From Paenibacillus glycanilyticus NBRC 16618 (GTDB lineage: Bacteria; Bacillota; Bacilli; Paenibacillales; Paenibacillaceae), in NCBI RefSeq assembly GCF_004000805.1, contig NZ_BILY01000022.1:1-64000 (forward strand): DNA of 64,000 nt, read 5' to 3'. The first letter of the stretch is position 1, and every line of letters starts with the position of its first letter. The notes beneath the pieces are model-generated. The model saw only the letters and a list, made by a program, of their open reading frames with translations. It made no database searches and had not been told where the DNA came from. The position numbers were made by a program, and so were the translations under genes. Positions 1 through 9,533 of this stretch are shown piece after piece.

Positions 1-1
1 G

Positions 2-3000
2 GCGGGCGGAGTGACGATATTGCGGTATGACCCGGACAAGCCGTACTGCGAAGCCAATGTCCGGACGAACCGCGATCTGATCGTAACGGCTACCCGCATC
101 CGCGGCGAGATCGTGGCAACCTGCACCTGCCCGGACTTTGACCCCGAAGATAAATATTGCGAACATGTCGCAGCCATGCTGCTGCATCTGTTGGAGCTGC
201 CCGAACTGCCCGAAGAAGCGATGAACCTGGCCCGCATCTCGGCAAGCGACCAGCTGCTGTCGTCAAGCATATTGGACTTATTCGGCAGCCGCGAACGGGG
301 ACAGTCAACGCTTCTTGGCAGTACGCGTTATGTAAGAGACACCCGCATCCCCGTTGAAGTTCAGTTCACCTGCGTGATCTTCTCGAGCGGTTACCGGAAC
401 TACCGGATCGGAATCGAGCTGCGCACGGGACTTGGAAGACTGTACGTGGTGCCGGATATCCGCGCATTTATAGAAGGAATCGCTTTGAACGTTACTCGCA
501 CCTTCTCCAAGCAGTTTACGTTTCATCCCGCTGAACACCGTTTCCGTAACGAGGATTACGCTTTGCTGGGCGAATTGGCCCGAATCAGCAGAAACGAAGC
601 GCTGTATCAGGAAGAGGCCGCGCCTTCTGGCGGGAAAGCGCGCGGAAAGCAAAACAACCGGATGCTGATGATCCCTCCTGCGGATTGGCCAACCGTGCTG
701 CCTTTGCTTACTGCCTGCCCTTCCGTGCTGATTGATCAGGAAGGTACCGTTACCGCCGGCCTGCAAATAGACGAGGAGGCCTCCCCCGTCCGGTTCGAAT
801 TCGGCGAGCAGGACGAGAGCGGCTTTCAGCTAAATGTTGAAGGCTTGGACAAGATTACCGTTCTAACCGCCTACAACATGGTATTAAGCGAAGGCCGGAT
901 GAAGCAGCTTCCCGAAGCCTCATGCAAACAGCTGGCCGATTTCAAAAATATGCTGGACGCCTCGCACCGGCAGCATGTCGTCATCTCGCCGGAACAGATC
1001 GAGCCTTTTATGGAGAAGGTTGTCCCGGAGCTGATGAAGCTTGGAAAGGTTCAGGTAACCCGAAGCGTCTCGGAAAAAATCGTGCAAACTCCCCTGCAGG
1101 CAAGACTCTATCTGGACCGGATTCGGGAACGGCTGCTCGCCGAGCTGGAGTTTCAATACGGGGATATCAAGATTAACCCGCTGGCGGCCCATACGGACTA
1201 TAAGACCGAGGACCGGATTCTTCTCCGGGACGGAGACAAGGAAAATCAGATCCTCGATATCATGGAGCAGAGCGGCTTCATTACAACGGAGCTTGGCTAC
1301 TACATGCAGGATGAGGAAAGCGAATACGAGTTTCTGAGACATACCATTCCGAAGCTGGAAAAGCTGCTGCAGGTTCATGCTACCTCGGCCGTTAAGACAC
1401 GGATCGTTGTCCCCAATACTCCGCCATTGCTGAAGGTTGAAGTGGACGAGAGGACCAACTGGCTGGAATTCAAGTTCGAGCTGACCGGCATTTCCGACGA
1501 CGAGATCCGAAGCGTGCTTCGCTCTATCGTGGAGAAGCGCCGATACCACCGGCTCCAGGAAGGCGCGCTGCTGCCGCTCGAAGGCAAGGAATACGAGGCC
1601 ATTACGAGGATTATTAACGAGACGGGCTTCCTCCGTACGGACCTGAATCAATCCGTCTTCCGTATCCCCGTGGCGCGCGGACTCCATCTGGGGGATTTCG
1701 AGAATGAAGGAAGAACGATTCAGCTCGGCAAATCGCTGCGCAAGCTTCTCGCTCATATCCGCAACCCGGATCACCTGGAATTTGAAATACCGTCTACCCT
1801 GCGGCATGTGCTGAGGGATTATCAGGCCTACGGCTTCCAATGGATGAAGACGCTGGCCCATTACCGGTTCGGGGGCATTCTGGCTGACGATATGGGACTT
1901 GGCAAAACGATTCAAAGCATCGCGTTCCTTCTCTCCTGTCTTCCGGAGATCCGGGAAATGGAGCAGCCTGCCATTATCGTTACGCCGGCATCCCTCATGT
2001 ACAACTGGCTAAGCGAGCTGAAGAAGTTTGCTCCAGAGATCCGAGTCGTCATCGCGGACGGAACAAGACCGGAAAGAGCGGCCAAGCTGAGGTCTCTGAA
2101 AGGAATCGACGTCGTTATCACGTCGTACCCGCTGCTCCGCAGGGATGTCGAGCTGTACGTAAAACGCTTCTATCATACGGTTATCTTGGACGAAGCGCAG
2201 GCATTCAAAAATCATGCGACTCAAACCGCGCAGGCCGTAAAAGCCTTGCAGGCCAAGAACCGGTTCGGGTTAACCGGTACTCCGCTTGAGAACAGAGTCG
2301 AGGAGCTATGGTCCATTTTTGGCGCCGTGTTCCCCGAGCTGTTCCCTGCCCGCAAGGTTTTCTCCGACCTGCCGAGAGAAAACATCGCGCGCCGCGCGCG
2401 CCCTTTCCTGCTTCGCCGCCTGAAATCCGACGTGCTGAAGGAGCTGCCGGACAAAATCGAGACCCTCCAGGCCACCAGTCTGCTGCCGGAGCAGAAGAAG
2501 CTGTACGTCTCGTATTTGGCCAAGCTGCGTACGGAAACCGTCAAGCATCTGGATAATGACCGGAGCTTCCAGCAGAACCGAATCAAGATACTGGCAGGAC
2601 TAACGCGGCTGCGTCAAATCTGCTGCCATCCCGCCCTCTTCATTACCGATTACGAAGGCAGCTCCGCCAAGTTCGAGCAGCTGTTCGAAATCGTGGAGGA
2701 ATGCCGCAGCACCGGCAAACGGATGCTGATCTTCTCGCAGTTCACCGAGATGCTGGGTCTCATCAGCAAAGAACTGGTCCGCCAAGGCATCTCTTATTTC
2801 TACCTCGACGGCAGTACCAAAGCCGCGGAACGGGTAGAGCTGTGCAACCGGTTCAACGACGGGGAGAAGGACATCTTCCTCGCATCGCTTAAAGCGGGCG
2901 GAACAGGACTTAACTTGACCGGTGCCGATACCGTAATTTTGTATGATTTGTGGTGGAACCCTGCCGTTGAGCAGCAAGCAGCCGACCGGGCGCACCGGAT

Positions 3001-3196
3001 TGGTCAGACCAAGGTCGTTCAGGTCATCCGGCTGGCCGCCCACGGCACGGTTGAAGATAAGATGTACGCGCTGCAGGAACGGAAGAAAAATATGATCGAC
3101 GACATTATCCGGCCCGGCGAAGAGCAGCTGTCTTCGCTTACCGATGCGGATATCCGCGAGATATTGGCGATTGGCGCCGATGAGCGGGATTTGTAA
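2..3196 (+). CDS. SWIM zinc-finger SNF2-family DEAD/DEAH helicase, 5' end cut by window edge
   Basis: ATP-dependent DNA translocase of the SNF2/Rad54-like family, probably acting in DNA repair or chromosome transactions in the cytoplasm. The visible 1061 residues carry a SWIM zinc finger near residues 37-52 (CTC...CEH), a helicase core with Walker A ADDMGLGKT (around residue 625), DEAQ box (VILDEAQ, around 727), and a C-terminal helicase domain with motif VI QAADRAHRIGQT. The frame is open to the left edge of the window. A GTG at 11 could start translation, but SWIM proteins normally have about 50 residues before the finger, including a Y..G.V motif, and the AGGV read here fits the middle of that motif. 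I therefore treat the gene as truncated at the window edge. It ends just before a bidirectional terminator. Confidence 0.93.
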   Translation, partial: AGGVTILRYDPDKPYCEANVRTNRDLIVTATRIRGEIVATCTCPDFDPEDKYCEHVAAMLLHLLELPELPEEAMNLARISASDQLLSSSILDLFGSRERGQSTLLGSTRYVRDTRIPVEVQFTCVIFSSGYRNYRIGIELRTGLGRLYVVPDIRAFIEGIALNVTRTFSKQFTFHPAEHRFRNEDYALLGELARISRNEALYQEEAAPSGGKARGKQNNRMLMIPPADWPTVLPLLTACPSVLIDQEGTVTAGLQIDEEASPVRFEFGEQDESGFQLNVEGLDKITVLTAYNMVLSEGRMKQLPEASCKQLADFKNMLDASHRQHVVISPEQIEPFMEKVVPELMKLGKVQVTRSVSEKIVQTPLQARLYLDRIRERLLAELEFQYGDIKINPLAAHTDYKTEDRILLRDGDKENQILDIMEQSGFITTELGYYMQDEESEYEFLRHTIPKLEKLLQVHATSAVKTRIVVPNTPPLLKVEVDERTNWLEFKFELTGISDDEIRSVLRSIVEKRRYHRLQEGALLPLEGKEYEAITRIINETGFLRTDLNQSVFRIPVARGLHLGDFENEGRTIQLGKSLRKLLAHIRNPDHLEFEIPSTLRHVLRDYQAYGFQWMKTLAHYRFGGILADDMGLGKTIQSIAFLLSCLPEIREMEQPAIIVTPASLMYNWLSELKKFAPEIRVVIADGTRPERAAKLRSLKGIDVVITSYPLLRRDVELYVKRFYHTVILDEAQAFKNHATQTAQAVKALQAKNRFGLTGTPLENRVEELWSIFGAVFPELFPARKVFSDLPRENIARRARPFLLRRLKSDVLKELPDKIETLQATSLLPEQKKLYVSYLAKLRTETVKHLDNDRSFQQNRIKILAGLTRLRQICCHPALFITDYEGSSAKFEQLFEIVEECRSTGKRMLIFSQFTEMLGLISKELVRQGISYFYLDGSTKAAERVELCNRFNDGEKDIFLASLKAGGTGLNLTGADTVILYDLWWNPAVEQQAADRAHRIGQTKVVQVIRLAAHGTVEDKMYALQERKKNMIDDIIRPGEEQLSSLTDADIREILAIGADERDL

Positions 3197-3223
3197 GAGG
3201 AAATGCAATAGACAAAAAAAATG

Positions 3224-3270
3224 CGGCTGTGCAAATGGGGTCAGACCCAGCCTAAGCACAGCCGTTTTTT
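3224..3270. terminator. bidirectional rho-independent terminator
   Basis: Arms CGGCTGTGC (3224-3232) and GCACAGCCG (3256-3264) are followed by T6 on the plus strand and preceded by A7, so it can stop the helicase gene and the convergent hydrolase. The 23-nt loop holds a smaller GGG/CCC hairpin. Confidence 0.85.
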
Positions 3271-3317
3271 ATATTCCGACATGACTACCTTAAATGCCGC
3301 GTAAGTTAAAAAAGCCG

Positions 3318-4055
3318 TTATAACGGCAAAATTTCTTTTGATTGAAGAATCGCCAGCTTGATCCGGTCCTGGGCGCTTTGCTGCAGCCGTTCCGCAATCT
3401 CTGGCGTCTCCCGGTAGACCGGAGGATGATGAACCGCGCGGAAATGAATCGGCACAAGAACATGAGCCTGCAGAACAACAGCCGCAGCTACCGCCTGCTC
3501 CGGAGTTAGCGTAATAGGCTGGCCGCTTGGGATCATACCCGGAAATTCCACAACGGCGCCATTTACCGGTAGGCAAGCAGCATCGAACGGTCCATACGCT
3601 TTGCTGAGCTTCCACCAGTAGCCATGCCATAACGTGTCGCCGCTATGAATCAGCTTCTTCCCTCCACCCTCCACAATCCAGGAAACTTGCGGATCGCCAA
3701 AACCGTCTACGGAAAAGCCAGCCGTAATCGTTAATTCGCCAACTTCTATCTGCTGCCCTAAGCTAACGCCTTGAATATTGGTCAATGGCGTATCGGTCAT
3801 ATGCCGTACGGATTCCTGCGGAACGTAGACCGGAATAGATGCGCCGTAGTAAGCGGCGATAGCTTTTGGATCAAAGTGATCCTCATGATGATGCGTAACG
3901 AAAACGGCATCCGCATGGCCGAATTCGTCCAATGGAAACAGTTCTTCATGGGATGAACCAAACTTGGCGGGAAAATGATACATCGGGTCAATGGCAATCG
4001 ATGTTTCGCCGCTTAATACGCGAATACCCGCCCATGGCAACTTTTGAAGAAACAT
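3318..4055 (-). CDS. MBL-fold metal-dependent hydrolase
   Basis: Metallo-beta-lactamase-fold hydrolase of the UlaG/UPF0173-like type, 245 residues, cytoplasmic (no signal peptide). The metal-binding motif THHHEDHFD lies near residue 52, a second His in the HSGDT motif near 138, and a late His in PIHFRAVHHP near 200. Substrate unknown; relatives include lactonases and phosphodiesterases. The ATG is preceded by AAAGGATG. It stands alone, convergent with the helicase gene and divergent from the hydrolase at 4159. A second, distant MBL-fold protein lies at 4938. Confidence 0.85.
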   Translation of the reverse strand: MFLQKLPWAGIRVLSGETSIAIDPMYHFPAKFGSSHEELFPLDEFGHADAVFVTHHHEDHFDPKAIAAYYGASIPVYVPQESVRHMTDTPLTNIQGVSLGQQIEVGELTITAGFSVDGFGDPQVSWIVEGGGKKLIHSGDTLWHGYWWKLSKAYGPFDAACLPVNGAVVEFPGMIPSGQPITLTPEQAVAAAVVLQAHVLVPIHFRAVHHPPVYRETPEIAERLQQSAQDRIKLAILQSKEILPL

Positions 4056-4158
4056 AAACGCATCATCCTTTATTTTTTAATGGGTACCCGAAGGTTCCGC
4101 CAATATCATAATAGGATCTGGATTTTATTGTCAATTCCGACCAAAGGGGGAAATTTCA

Positions 4159-4962
4159 ATGATTTCTTTAGACCAAAAGGTTGGCAGGCTAAGAGATCAG
4201 GAGTTTAACTATTACATAAGCGGCAACGAGAACAAGGAAACGATCGTCATGCTGCATGCCGCTTTTGCTGACCACACCTTGTTCCAGGAGCAAATCCCTG
4301 ATCTGATCGGGCATTACCGGCTGATCACTCTCGACATGCCCGGACACGGTATTCGAGCGGGAACGAAATCCAAGCTTACCATGCCAGACATGCCGGACAT
4401 CATCAGCCGCATTCTCGCGGACAACCGGATCGCTTCCTGCCATCTGCTTGGCGTCTCGCTTGGCTCGCTGGTCGCGCAGGCTTTTGCGGAGAGATATCCC
4501 GGGCAGGCACGGTCCGTCATTATCGTTGGAGGTTACTCCATTCATAAAGCGAATAAGCGCGTCCGCAAAGAACAGCAAGCCGAAGGGCTCAGATGGATTG
4601 GATATCTGCTATTCTCCATGCCCAAATTCAAGCAGCATGTCTTGAATGCCTCTTGCGCTACCGAGCAAGGGCGCATCTTGTTTGACCAGGGAATCCGGCA
4701 CTTCCGGCGCCAATCCTTTCAGGCGATGAGCGGCATGGGCTCCTTTTACACGGAGAAAACCGAACCCATGCCTTATCCGATGCTGCTCATTATCGGAGAG
4801 CATGACCGGAAGCTGGCCCACGATGCCGCGGAGGAACTTCATCGGTTGGAGCCGCAATCACAGCTTGTGACCCTTCCGGCTGCGGGTCATTGCGCCAATG
4901 CGGATGAGCCGGAAGCTTTTAACCGGACCGTCCGGCATTATTTGTCTAACGTTAATCGCTGA
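4159..4962 (+). CDS. alpha/beta-fold hydrolase
   Basis: 267-residue alpha/beta hydrolase. The nucleophile elbow is GVSLGS (Ser near residue 99), the oxyanion-hole region is MLHAAF, and the catalytic Asp and His are in GEHDRK (near 214) and AAGHCAN (near 243). RBS AAAGGGGG is 7 nt before the ATG. The substrate cannot be read from sequence. Its last 25 bases overlap the end of the convergent MBL-fold gene at 4938. Confidence 0.85.
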   Translation: MISLDQKVGRLRDQEFNYYISGNENKETIVMLHAAFADHTLFQEQIPDLIGHYRLITLDMPGHGIRAGTKSKLTMPDMPDIISRILADNRIASCHLLGVSLGSLVAQAFAERYPGQARSVIIVGGYSIHKANKRVRKEQQAEGLRWIGYLLFSMPKFKQHVLNASCATEQGRILFDQGIRHFRRQSFQAMSGMGSFYTEKTEPMPYPMLLIIGEHDRKLAHDAAEELHRLEPQSQLVTLPAAGHCANADEPEAFNRTVRHYLSNVNR

Positions 4963-5696
4963 CCGTCGGCAGGAATCAGAACCTGACCAAGCAATCCTTC
5001 CGTGCTTAACGCTTCCGCGAGAATGTCTCTTGTCACCAGACAATGATTGATCGTATCCATATGAACGGCAACCACCTTCGCAGACGGTGCGTAACGGCAT
5101 ACCCGGATGACATCCTGCGCATTCATCGTGATGGGATCGCCAACGGCAAATTGCGCCCCGCCCGCGTTCACGACCGCGACATCCGGATTGAAAGCATCCA
5201 ATGCATGCTTCACTTCGTCGCACCAGATCGTATCGCCCGCGATATAAAGAGTGGGTTCGCCTTCCGCTTGAAGAACAAAACCGGACACCTGCCCCATTTT
5301 TTGGCCGATCTCTCCCGTCCCATGCCGGCCGCTTGTTCTTGAGATCGTAATGCCCTTATAGATGGCGGACTGGCCGATTTCCATTACGTTAGAAAAATGC
5401 TGTCCCGTGATCGCCGCGAAGTCTCCCGGTTGACAGAACAACGGAGTCGACGTCGGCAGCGCCTCTATTGCGGCGGCATCCCAATGGTCGGGATGGAGGT
5501 GGCTGACGAGAATAACATCGGGCTGCAGCAGTTTTTCCATGGGAAAAGGCAGCGGAACAAGCGGATTCCGCCGGTCGTTCGTTGCATTCATAATCGGCGG
5601 GTTTACGCCGGCATCGCTAAACATCGGATCAACAAGTAACTGTACTCCCGCATAGTCCAGCCACAACGTGGCATGCCTGATAAGCTGAATGTTCAT
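4938..5696 (-). CDS. MBL-fold metal-dependent hydrolase
   Basis: Second metallo-beta-lactamase-fold hydrolase, 252 residues from the chosen ATG at 5696, which has GAGGGAT 8 nt upstream. An in-frame ATG at 5732 is possible but has no comparable site. The metal motif is VSHLHPDHWD, followed by AGDTIWCDE and a late VHMDTINH. It belongs to the UlaG-like group. It lies divergently from an Lrp/AsnC-type regulator with 122 bases between them, which suggests local regulation by that protein. Substrate unknown. Confidence 0.85.
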   Translation of the reverse strand: MNIQLIRHATLWLDYAGVQLLVDPMFSDAGVNPPIMNATNDRRNPLVPLPFPMEKLLQPDVILVSHLHPDHWDAAAIEALPTSTPLFCQPGDFAAITGQHFSNVMEIGQSAIYKGITISRTSGRHGTGEIGQKMGQVSGFVLQAEGEPTLYIAGDTIWCDEVKHALDAFNPDVAVVNAGGAQFAVGDPITMNAQDVIRVCRYAPSAKVVAVHMDTINHCLVTRDILAEALSTEGLLGQVLIPADGQRLTLDK

Positions 5697-5818
5697 ATTT
5701 GTATCCCTCATTTCTAATCGTGTCTGATACAATTATAAAATAAGCCGCATCGCGCACGAATAACCTCGTGAAACGATATAGCCGCTTTTATTTTCATAAT
5801 GAAAGGATTTCTTCCGAC

Positions 5819-6250
5819 ATGCTAAGCTCATACGGAATTGACGATATCGACAGACAAATATTAAGCTGCCTGATTGCGGATGCCAGCCAGTCCCACAAGT
5901 CCATTGGAGAGCAGGTGCATATGACCGGGCAGGCCGTAGGCGCCCGCGTCCGCAAGCTTCAGGACCTCGGCATTATTGAAGGCACAACGGTCAATTGGAA
6001 TCCCGAGAAAATCGGCTTGACCGTCCATGCCTTTGTCACCGTCTTTTTGGCATCCAATACGGCGCATCAGGCGTTCCAGCAATTCGCGGGCAGCAGCAAT
6101 CAGGTTGTCGAGATTCACCGCGTCAGCGGCGAAGGCTGCTATTGGATGCGCGTGCGCGTCGGCTCGCAGCTGGAGCTGACGAGTTTTCTCGACGAACTGC
6201 TTGGCTACGGCAACTATAAGGTAAGCTTGTCTATTGGGCAGATGAAATAA
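5819..6250 (+). CDS. Lrp/AsnC-family transcriptional regulator
   Basis: Small DNA-binding regulator of the feast/famine family, 143 residues from the ATG at 5819 (AAAGGA upstream); a GTG at 5768 would add 17 atypical residues. The N-terminal winged HTH (IDDIDRQILSCLIADASQSH, HMTGQAVGARVRKLQDLGII) is followed by a C-terminal ligand-binding RAM domain (FVTVFLAS, RVSGEGCYWMRVRV). Divergent from the MBL-fold hydrolase at 5696, the likeliest target. The effector is unknown. Confidence 0.9.
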   Translation: MLSSYGIDDIDRQILSCLIADASQSHKSIGEQVHMTGQAVGARVRKLQDLGIIEGTTVNWNPEKIGLTVHAFVTVFLASNTAHQAFQQFAGSSNQVVEIHRVSGEGCYWMRVRVGSQLELTSFLDELLGYGNYKVSLSIGQMK

Positions 6251-6252
6251 AG

Positions 6253-6284
6253 AAAGGAGCCGCGTATCGCTACGCGGCTCCTTT
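6253..6284. terminator. bidirectional rho-independent terminator
   Basis: Perfect 14-bp stem AAAGGAGCCGCGTA / TACGCGGCTCCTTT with a 4-nt loop between the convergent Lrp-type gene and the ABC ATPase gene. Confidence 0.85.
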
Positions 6285-6287
6285 GCT

Positions 6288-7004
6288 TTATTCCAGTACG
6301 CTTTTGTAACGGTCCGGCCGATAGCCTGCTTTTTCCGCCATGATAGCGGCAAGCTCGTTGCCTTGCTCCCGCAGGTCATCCATGTACAGATCCGCTTCAA
6401 CACGGCCTCTGGACATAATGAGCGCACGGTCGATAACCGTCTCGATCTCGTCAAGATGATGGGTAACGATCAGAATCGTCTCATCCCCCTTCAGATTGCC
6501 GATCATCAGCTTCAGGAAGTCCCGCCGCGTAAACATATCTTTGCCGAGGAAAGGCTCATCCATCAGAAAGTATTTGGCGCCTTTCGCCATCCCCGCACTG
6601 ATCTCCAGCTTGGATTTCTGGCCTCTCGAGAAGGTCCGAATTCGCTTGTCGGGCTCCAGCTCGTAAAATTTCAGCAGCTTATGATAATACGCAAGGTCAA
6701 ATTGCGGGTAAAAGGCGGAGAGAAATTCCGCATATTGAACCGGTGTCAACTTCGGAATGTAGCTTCCCTCTTCGGTTATATACGCAAGCTGCTCATACTG
6801 CTCCTCTACAGGACGGCCGTTCAGCAAAATATCCCGATGCTGGACCTCGCCCAGCCCCATAATCGCTTTGAGCAGCGTCGTTTTCCCGCTTCCGTTCTCG
6901 CCCAATACGCCAACAATTTCGCCGCTCGGAATGGTCAAATCCCGAATATGCAGGATAGGTCTGGCATCGCCGAACGTTTTCTCCACGTACTTTAATTCAA
7001 GCAT
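6288..7004 (-). CDS. ABC transporter ATP-binding protein (YtrB-like)
   Basis: ATPase subunit of an ABC exporter, 238 residues. Walker A GENGSGKTT, signature FSRGQKSKLEIS (a degenerate LSGGQ as in the YtrB group), Walker B YFLMDEPFLG, and switch His in VTHHLDE. It is the last gene of the GntR-controlled operon read from 10738. Its ATG follows the stop of the preceding gene by 2 nt, with AAGGGGGA inside that gene's end. It should pair with the membrane protein at 9533-10306 and act at the cytoplasmic membrane. Family members respond to cell-wall-active antibiotics; that role is inference here. Confidence 0.9.
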   Translation of the reverse strand: MLELKYVEKTFGDARPILHIRDLTIPSGEIVGVLGENGSGKTTLLKAIMGLGEVQHRDILLNGRPVEEQYEQLAYITEEGSYIPKLTPVQYAEFLSAFYPQFDLAYYHKLLKFYELEPDKRIRTFSRGQKSKLEISAGMAKGAKYFLMDEPFLGKDMFTRRDFLKLMIGNLKGDETILIVTHHLDEIETVIDRALIMSRGRVEADLYMDDLREQGNELAAIMAEKAGYRPDRYKSVLE

Positions 7005-7006
7005 AG

Positions 7007-8239
7007 CTATTCCCCCTTTCCCCGCTCAAGCTTCAGATGGTCGAATAAACGATAGTCGTAGAGTTGTAGATCATAAGACTCTCCTTCCGGCCAGTTAAAG
7101 GTATTAACCAGGTCGTCGTTCAAATCCGACACCAACTCGCCTTCATACAGAAGCTGATTTGCCTCATACACTCTTATCATTAAATGAATCGGCAGGTAGC
7201 CTTCAAACCGATCCTCTGGTCTAGGTTCCGTAAACGTATAAACCAGATACAGCCTTCCGTCCAGGTATTGCATGTTCATTCGGCTGCGATAATAATCCTT
7301 CCAGGTGCTTGCATAGTCCAGATTGGTTGCATCCGCCAGCTGCATGCCATTGTGAAAATCGATACTCCATACCGTTTTGCGATAAAAGGTATCATAATCC
7401 GTTTGAACGGAATTGTTCTGAAAGACAAGATTCAGCACCTTATCATTGGTAAAGGCCTCGTATTGATCCGAATACGAGCTGCCCGATGGATCAAGCCTGA
7501 TATTGCCAAGCATCTTCCCGCTTACCGGATCGTAACCTCTGACAACGACATGCCCGTTCTCCTTTAATATAAGCGCAAGCTTGTCGCCCGCTGCCGCAAG
7601 TCCAAGCACGGCAAGGGAGGCACCCTCTTTATTCTGGTCCAGACTAAATTCCGTCACCGTCCGGGTCGTTCCATCTTCTGCAAAAGAAAGCTCGTAAATG
7701 CCGTTTGTGCCCGTGCTGTCCGCCGCAGTTGGCACGGTAAAATACAGATGATCTCCAACCTTTGCGAGTCCGTATTCCAGTGGATTGACATAATTGCCAT
7801 CCGCATTCGCTTTCGCAATTTTCGTATAGACAAGCGAGGACTGGCCGTTATTCTTAACATTCAACACGTTCTTGTCGGTATACAAGACGTAAAACGCGCC
7901 TTCTCCGTGCACCTCGTACTCCAGATTGTCTATCCTTTTTTTGCCTCCGTTGACGTATTTGTAATGATCCGGAAGAAGTAACGGAGGATCGTACACTTCG
8001 GTATGCTTCGTTAATTTCCCCTTGTTTATCTCAAACGCCGCGCTCGTATACTGATCGCTAATATCTCCGGAGATTCTAATCGGGTCAATTGCCGACCGGT
8101 CGCCAAAATGATCTTTTATATACAAGGTCCCCGCATTCTGGTTGGCATGGTTCAGCCAGGAAAAGAACCCAATCAGCAGGATGGCAATTATGCCTGTGGG
8201 AATCGCAAGATGACGGGAAAGCTTCCGAACAATCATCAT
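7007..8239 (-). CDS. membrane-anchored protein of unknown function, paralogue A (beta-propeller-like)
   Basis: Unrecognised protein, 410 residues from the ATG at 8239, which has AAGGAGG 8 nt upstream (an upstream in-frame ATG at 8308 lies inside the previous gene). One N-terminal membrane segment (AIPTGIIAILLIGFFSWL) is followed by a long extracellular domain rich in short beta-strand-like repeats such as GDHLYF, GDKLAL and DGRLYLVY, suggesting a propeller. It shares many blocks with the upstream neighbour: LKDH/IKDH..GD, LEYGLA..GD, VLGL.A.GDKLAL, HLMIRVY.A, YEGELV.D. The position between permease and ATPase genes suggests an accessory or sensor subunit of the exporter. Function is not known. 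Confidence 0.8.
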   Translation of the reverse strand: MMIVRKLSRHLAIPTGIIAILLIGFFSWLNHANQNAGTLYIKDHFGDRSAIDPIRISGDISDQYTSAAFEINKGKLTKHTEVYDPPLLLPDHYKYVNGGKKRIDNLEYEVHGEGAFYVLYTDKNVLNVKNNGQSSLVYTKIAKANADGNYVNPLEYGLAKVGDHLYFTVPTAADSTGTNGIYELSFAEDGTTRTVTEFSLDQNKEGASLAVLGLAAAGDKLALILKENGHVVVRGYDPVSGKMLGNIRLDPSGSSYSDQYEAFTNDKVLNLVFQNNSVQTDYDTFYRKTVWSIDFHNGMQLADATNLDYASTWKDYYRSRMNMQYLDGRLYLVYTFTEPRPEDRFEGYLPIHLMIRVYEANQLLYEGELVSDLNDDLVNTFNWPEGESYDLQLYDYRLFDHLKLERGKGE

Positions 8240-8252
8240 CGTATATCCCTCC

Positions 8253-9533
8253 TTATTCCGCTGGCCGGATACGAATATGATCAAATTCCCTATTATACGT
8301 CGGATCATAGCTGTAACTGGTTGAAAGATGCGCGACCCGGTTGCTGTCCTGGTTCCGGTCCGTTACAAGCTCGCCTTCATATTGAAGCCTCGCTGCCTTG
8401 TAGACCCTTATCATCAGGTGTTTGGGGCGGGCCATATCAAACAAGATATCGTTTTGATCCTTTGTTTCCGTTGACAAATAGATGACATACAGCTTGCCGT
8501 CTATATAGTGAATGCTTTTCATATTGCGCAGGTTGGACTCCATATCGTCCGGGTAGCTGACGGCTGTTTCGTCCAGCAGCTTTACTCCGTCCGCAAGATC
8601 AAAGCTCCATATCGTTTTGCGCACTTGTCCTTGGTCGGGACTGCTCATAAACGCCAGGCTTAGCCTGCCGCTGTCGGAATCCGAATACGCTTCATAGGAT
8701 TCATAGAACGAACGGCCATGAGCCTTATCGGATCCCGAAATGGAAAAGCCGCTTACGGCCGCTTCCCCTACCTGCTCTCCGCTCTTGCTGTCGTAGCTCC
8801 GGATCACCAGCTTATGATCTTCCTCCAGCACTAATGCTAGCTTGTCGCCAACCGCTTCGAGTCCAAGCACCTGTATCTCAGAGGAGCCGTCACCTTTGTT
8901 TTTATCAAGACTGAAGGTAGCCAAGGCCTCCGATGCCGGCAATTCCCCCCGATAATCCCTGCCGTCAATAAAGTTTAATCGATAGATTCCGCTTGTACCG
9001 GCATAGCTGTTTGTCGAGGGAACGACGAAATAGTACTGGTCTCCAATGTTGGCCAGCCCGTATTCAAGCCGGTTCGTGTAAGTAGCGCCATTGCCCTTTC
9101 TCGGCTGCTTGTTCTCGTCATACTCGGTTATATTCGGATGTACCGATGCTTGCCAGTAGGATCCTGGGTCCTCGGGGTCTCTGGCCGTTATCGAGTCCGG
9201 CGAAAAGACGTTGTCAAATTTCCACTTCCCTTTTAACTTATCGGGCTGCGTGCTGTTGTACCAAACCGCCCGCGGCGGATCAAACAGCTTCGTATTCGTC
9301 GTTACCTCTCCATTAACCAGATTAAACCGGGTACTGTGAAAGCCGTCTCCGAGTTCACCGCTGATGGACACATCCGACAACGCTTCTTGGTCTCCCTCAT
9401 GATCCTTTAAATAAAAAACTCCGTTATCCTTGTCCGCATGAACCAGCATGTATTGCGACGCGATCAGAAAGAGCGCCAGAATGAAAATCGGAAGGGCCGC
9501 ATGGCGCGATATTGTTTTGTCTAAACGCAACAT
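8253..9533 (-). CDS. membrane-anchored protein of unknown function, paralogue B (beta-propeller-like)
   Basis: Unrecognised 426-residue protein, paralogue of the following gene. One N-terminal membrane segment (ALPIFILALFLIASQYMLV) leads into an extracellular domain with the same ordered motifs as paralogue A (YLKDHEGD, RLEYGLANIGD, VLGLEAVGDKLALVL, KTIWSFDLADG, HLMIRVYKAARLQYEGELV). Its start codon overlaps the stop of the permease gene by one base, so the two are translationally coupled. 13 nt separate it from paralogue A. The tandem arrangement implies local duplication followed by divergence. Confidence 0.8.
   Translation of the reverse strand: MLRLDKTISRHAALPIFILALFLIASQYMLVHADKDNGVFYLKDHEGDQEALSDVSISGELGDGFHSTRFNLVNGEVTTNTKLFDPPRAVWYNSTQPDKLKGKWKFDNVFSPDSITARDPEDPGSYWQASVHPNITEYDENKQPRKGNGATYTNRLEYGLANIGDQYYFVVPSTNSYAGTSGIYRLNFIDGRDYRGELPASEALATFSLDKNKGDGSSEIQVLGLEAVGDKLALVLEEDHKLVIRSYDSKSGEQVGEAAVSGFSISGSDKAHGRSFYESYEAYSDSDSGRLSLAFMSSPDQGQVRKTIWSFDLADGVKLLDETAVSYPDDMESNLRNMKSIHYIDGKLYVIYLSTETKDQNDILFDMARPKHLMIRVYKAARLQYEGELVTDRNQDSNRVAHLSTSYSYDPTYNREFDHIRIRPAE

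Noticed and set aside
920..1915. Long open frame of 331 codons on the minus strand inside the helicase gene
   Set aside because: It is antisense to a clearly conserved helicase core, has no domain motifs and no RBS; it arises from GC-biased codon use.
3233..3255. GGG-TCAGA-CCC mini-hairpin in the loop of the first terminator as a separate regulatory element
   Set aside because: It is only 3-5 bp and nested in a clear bidirectional terminator, so it needs no further explanation.
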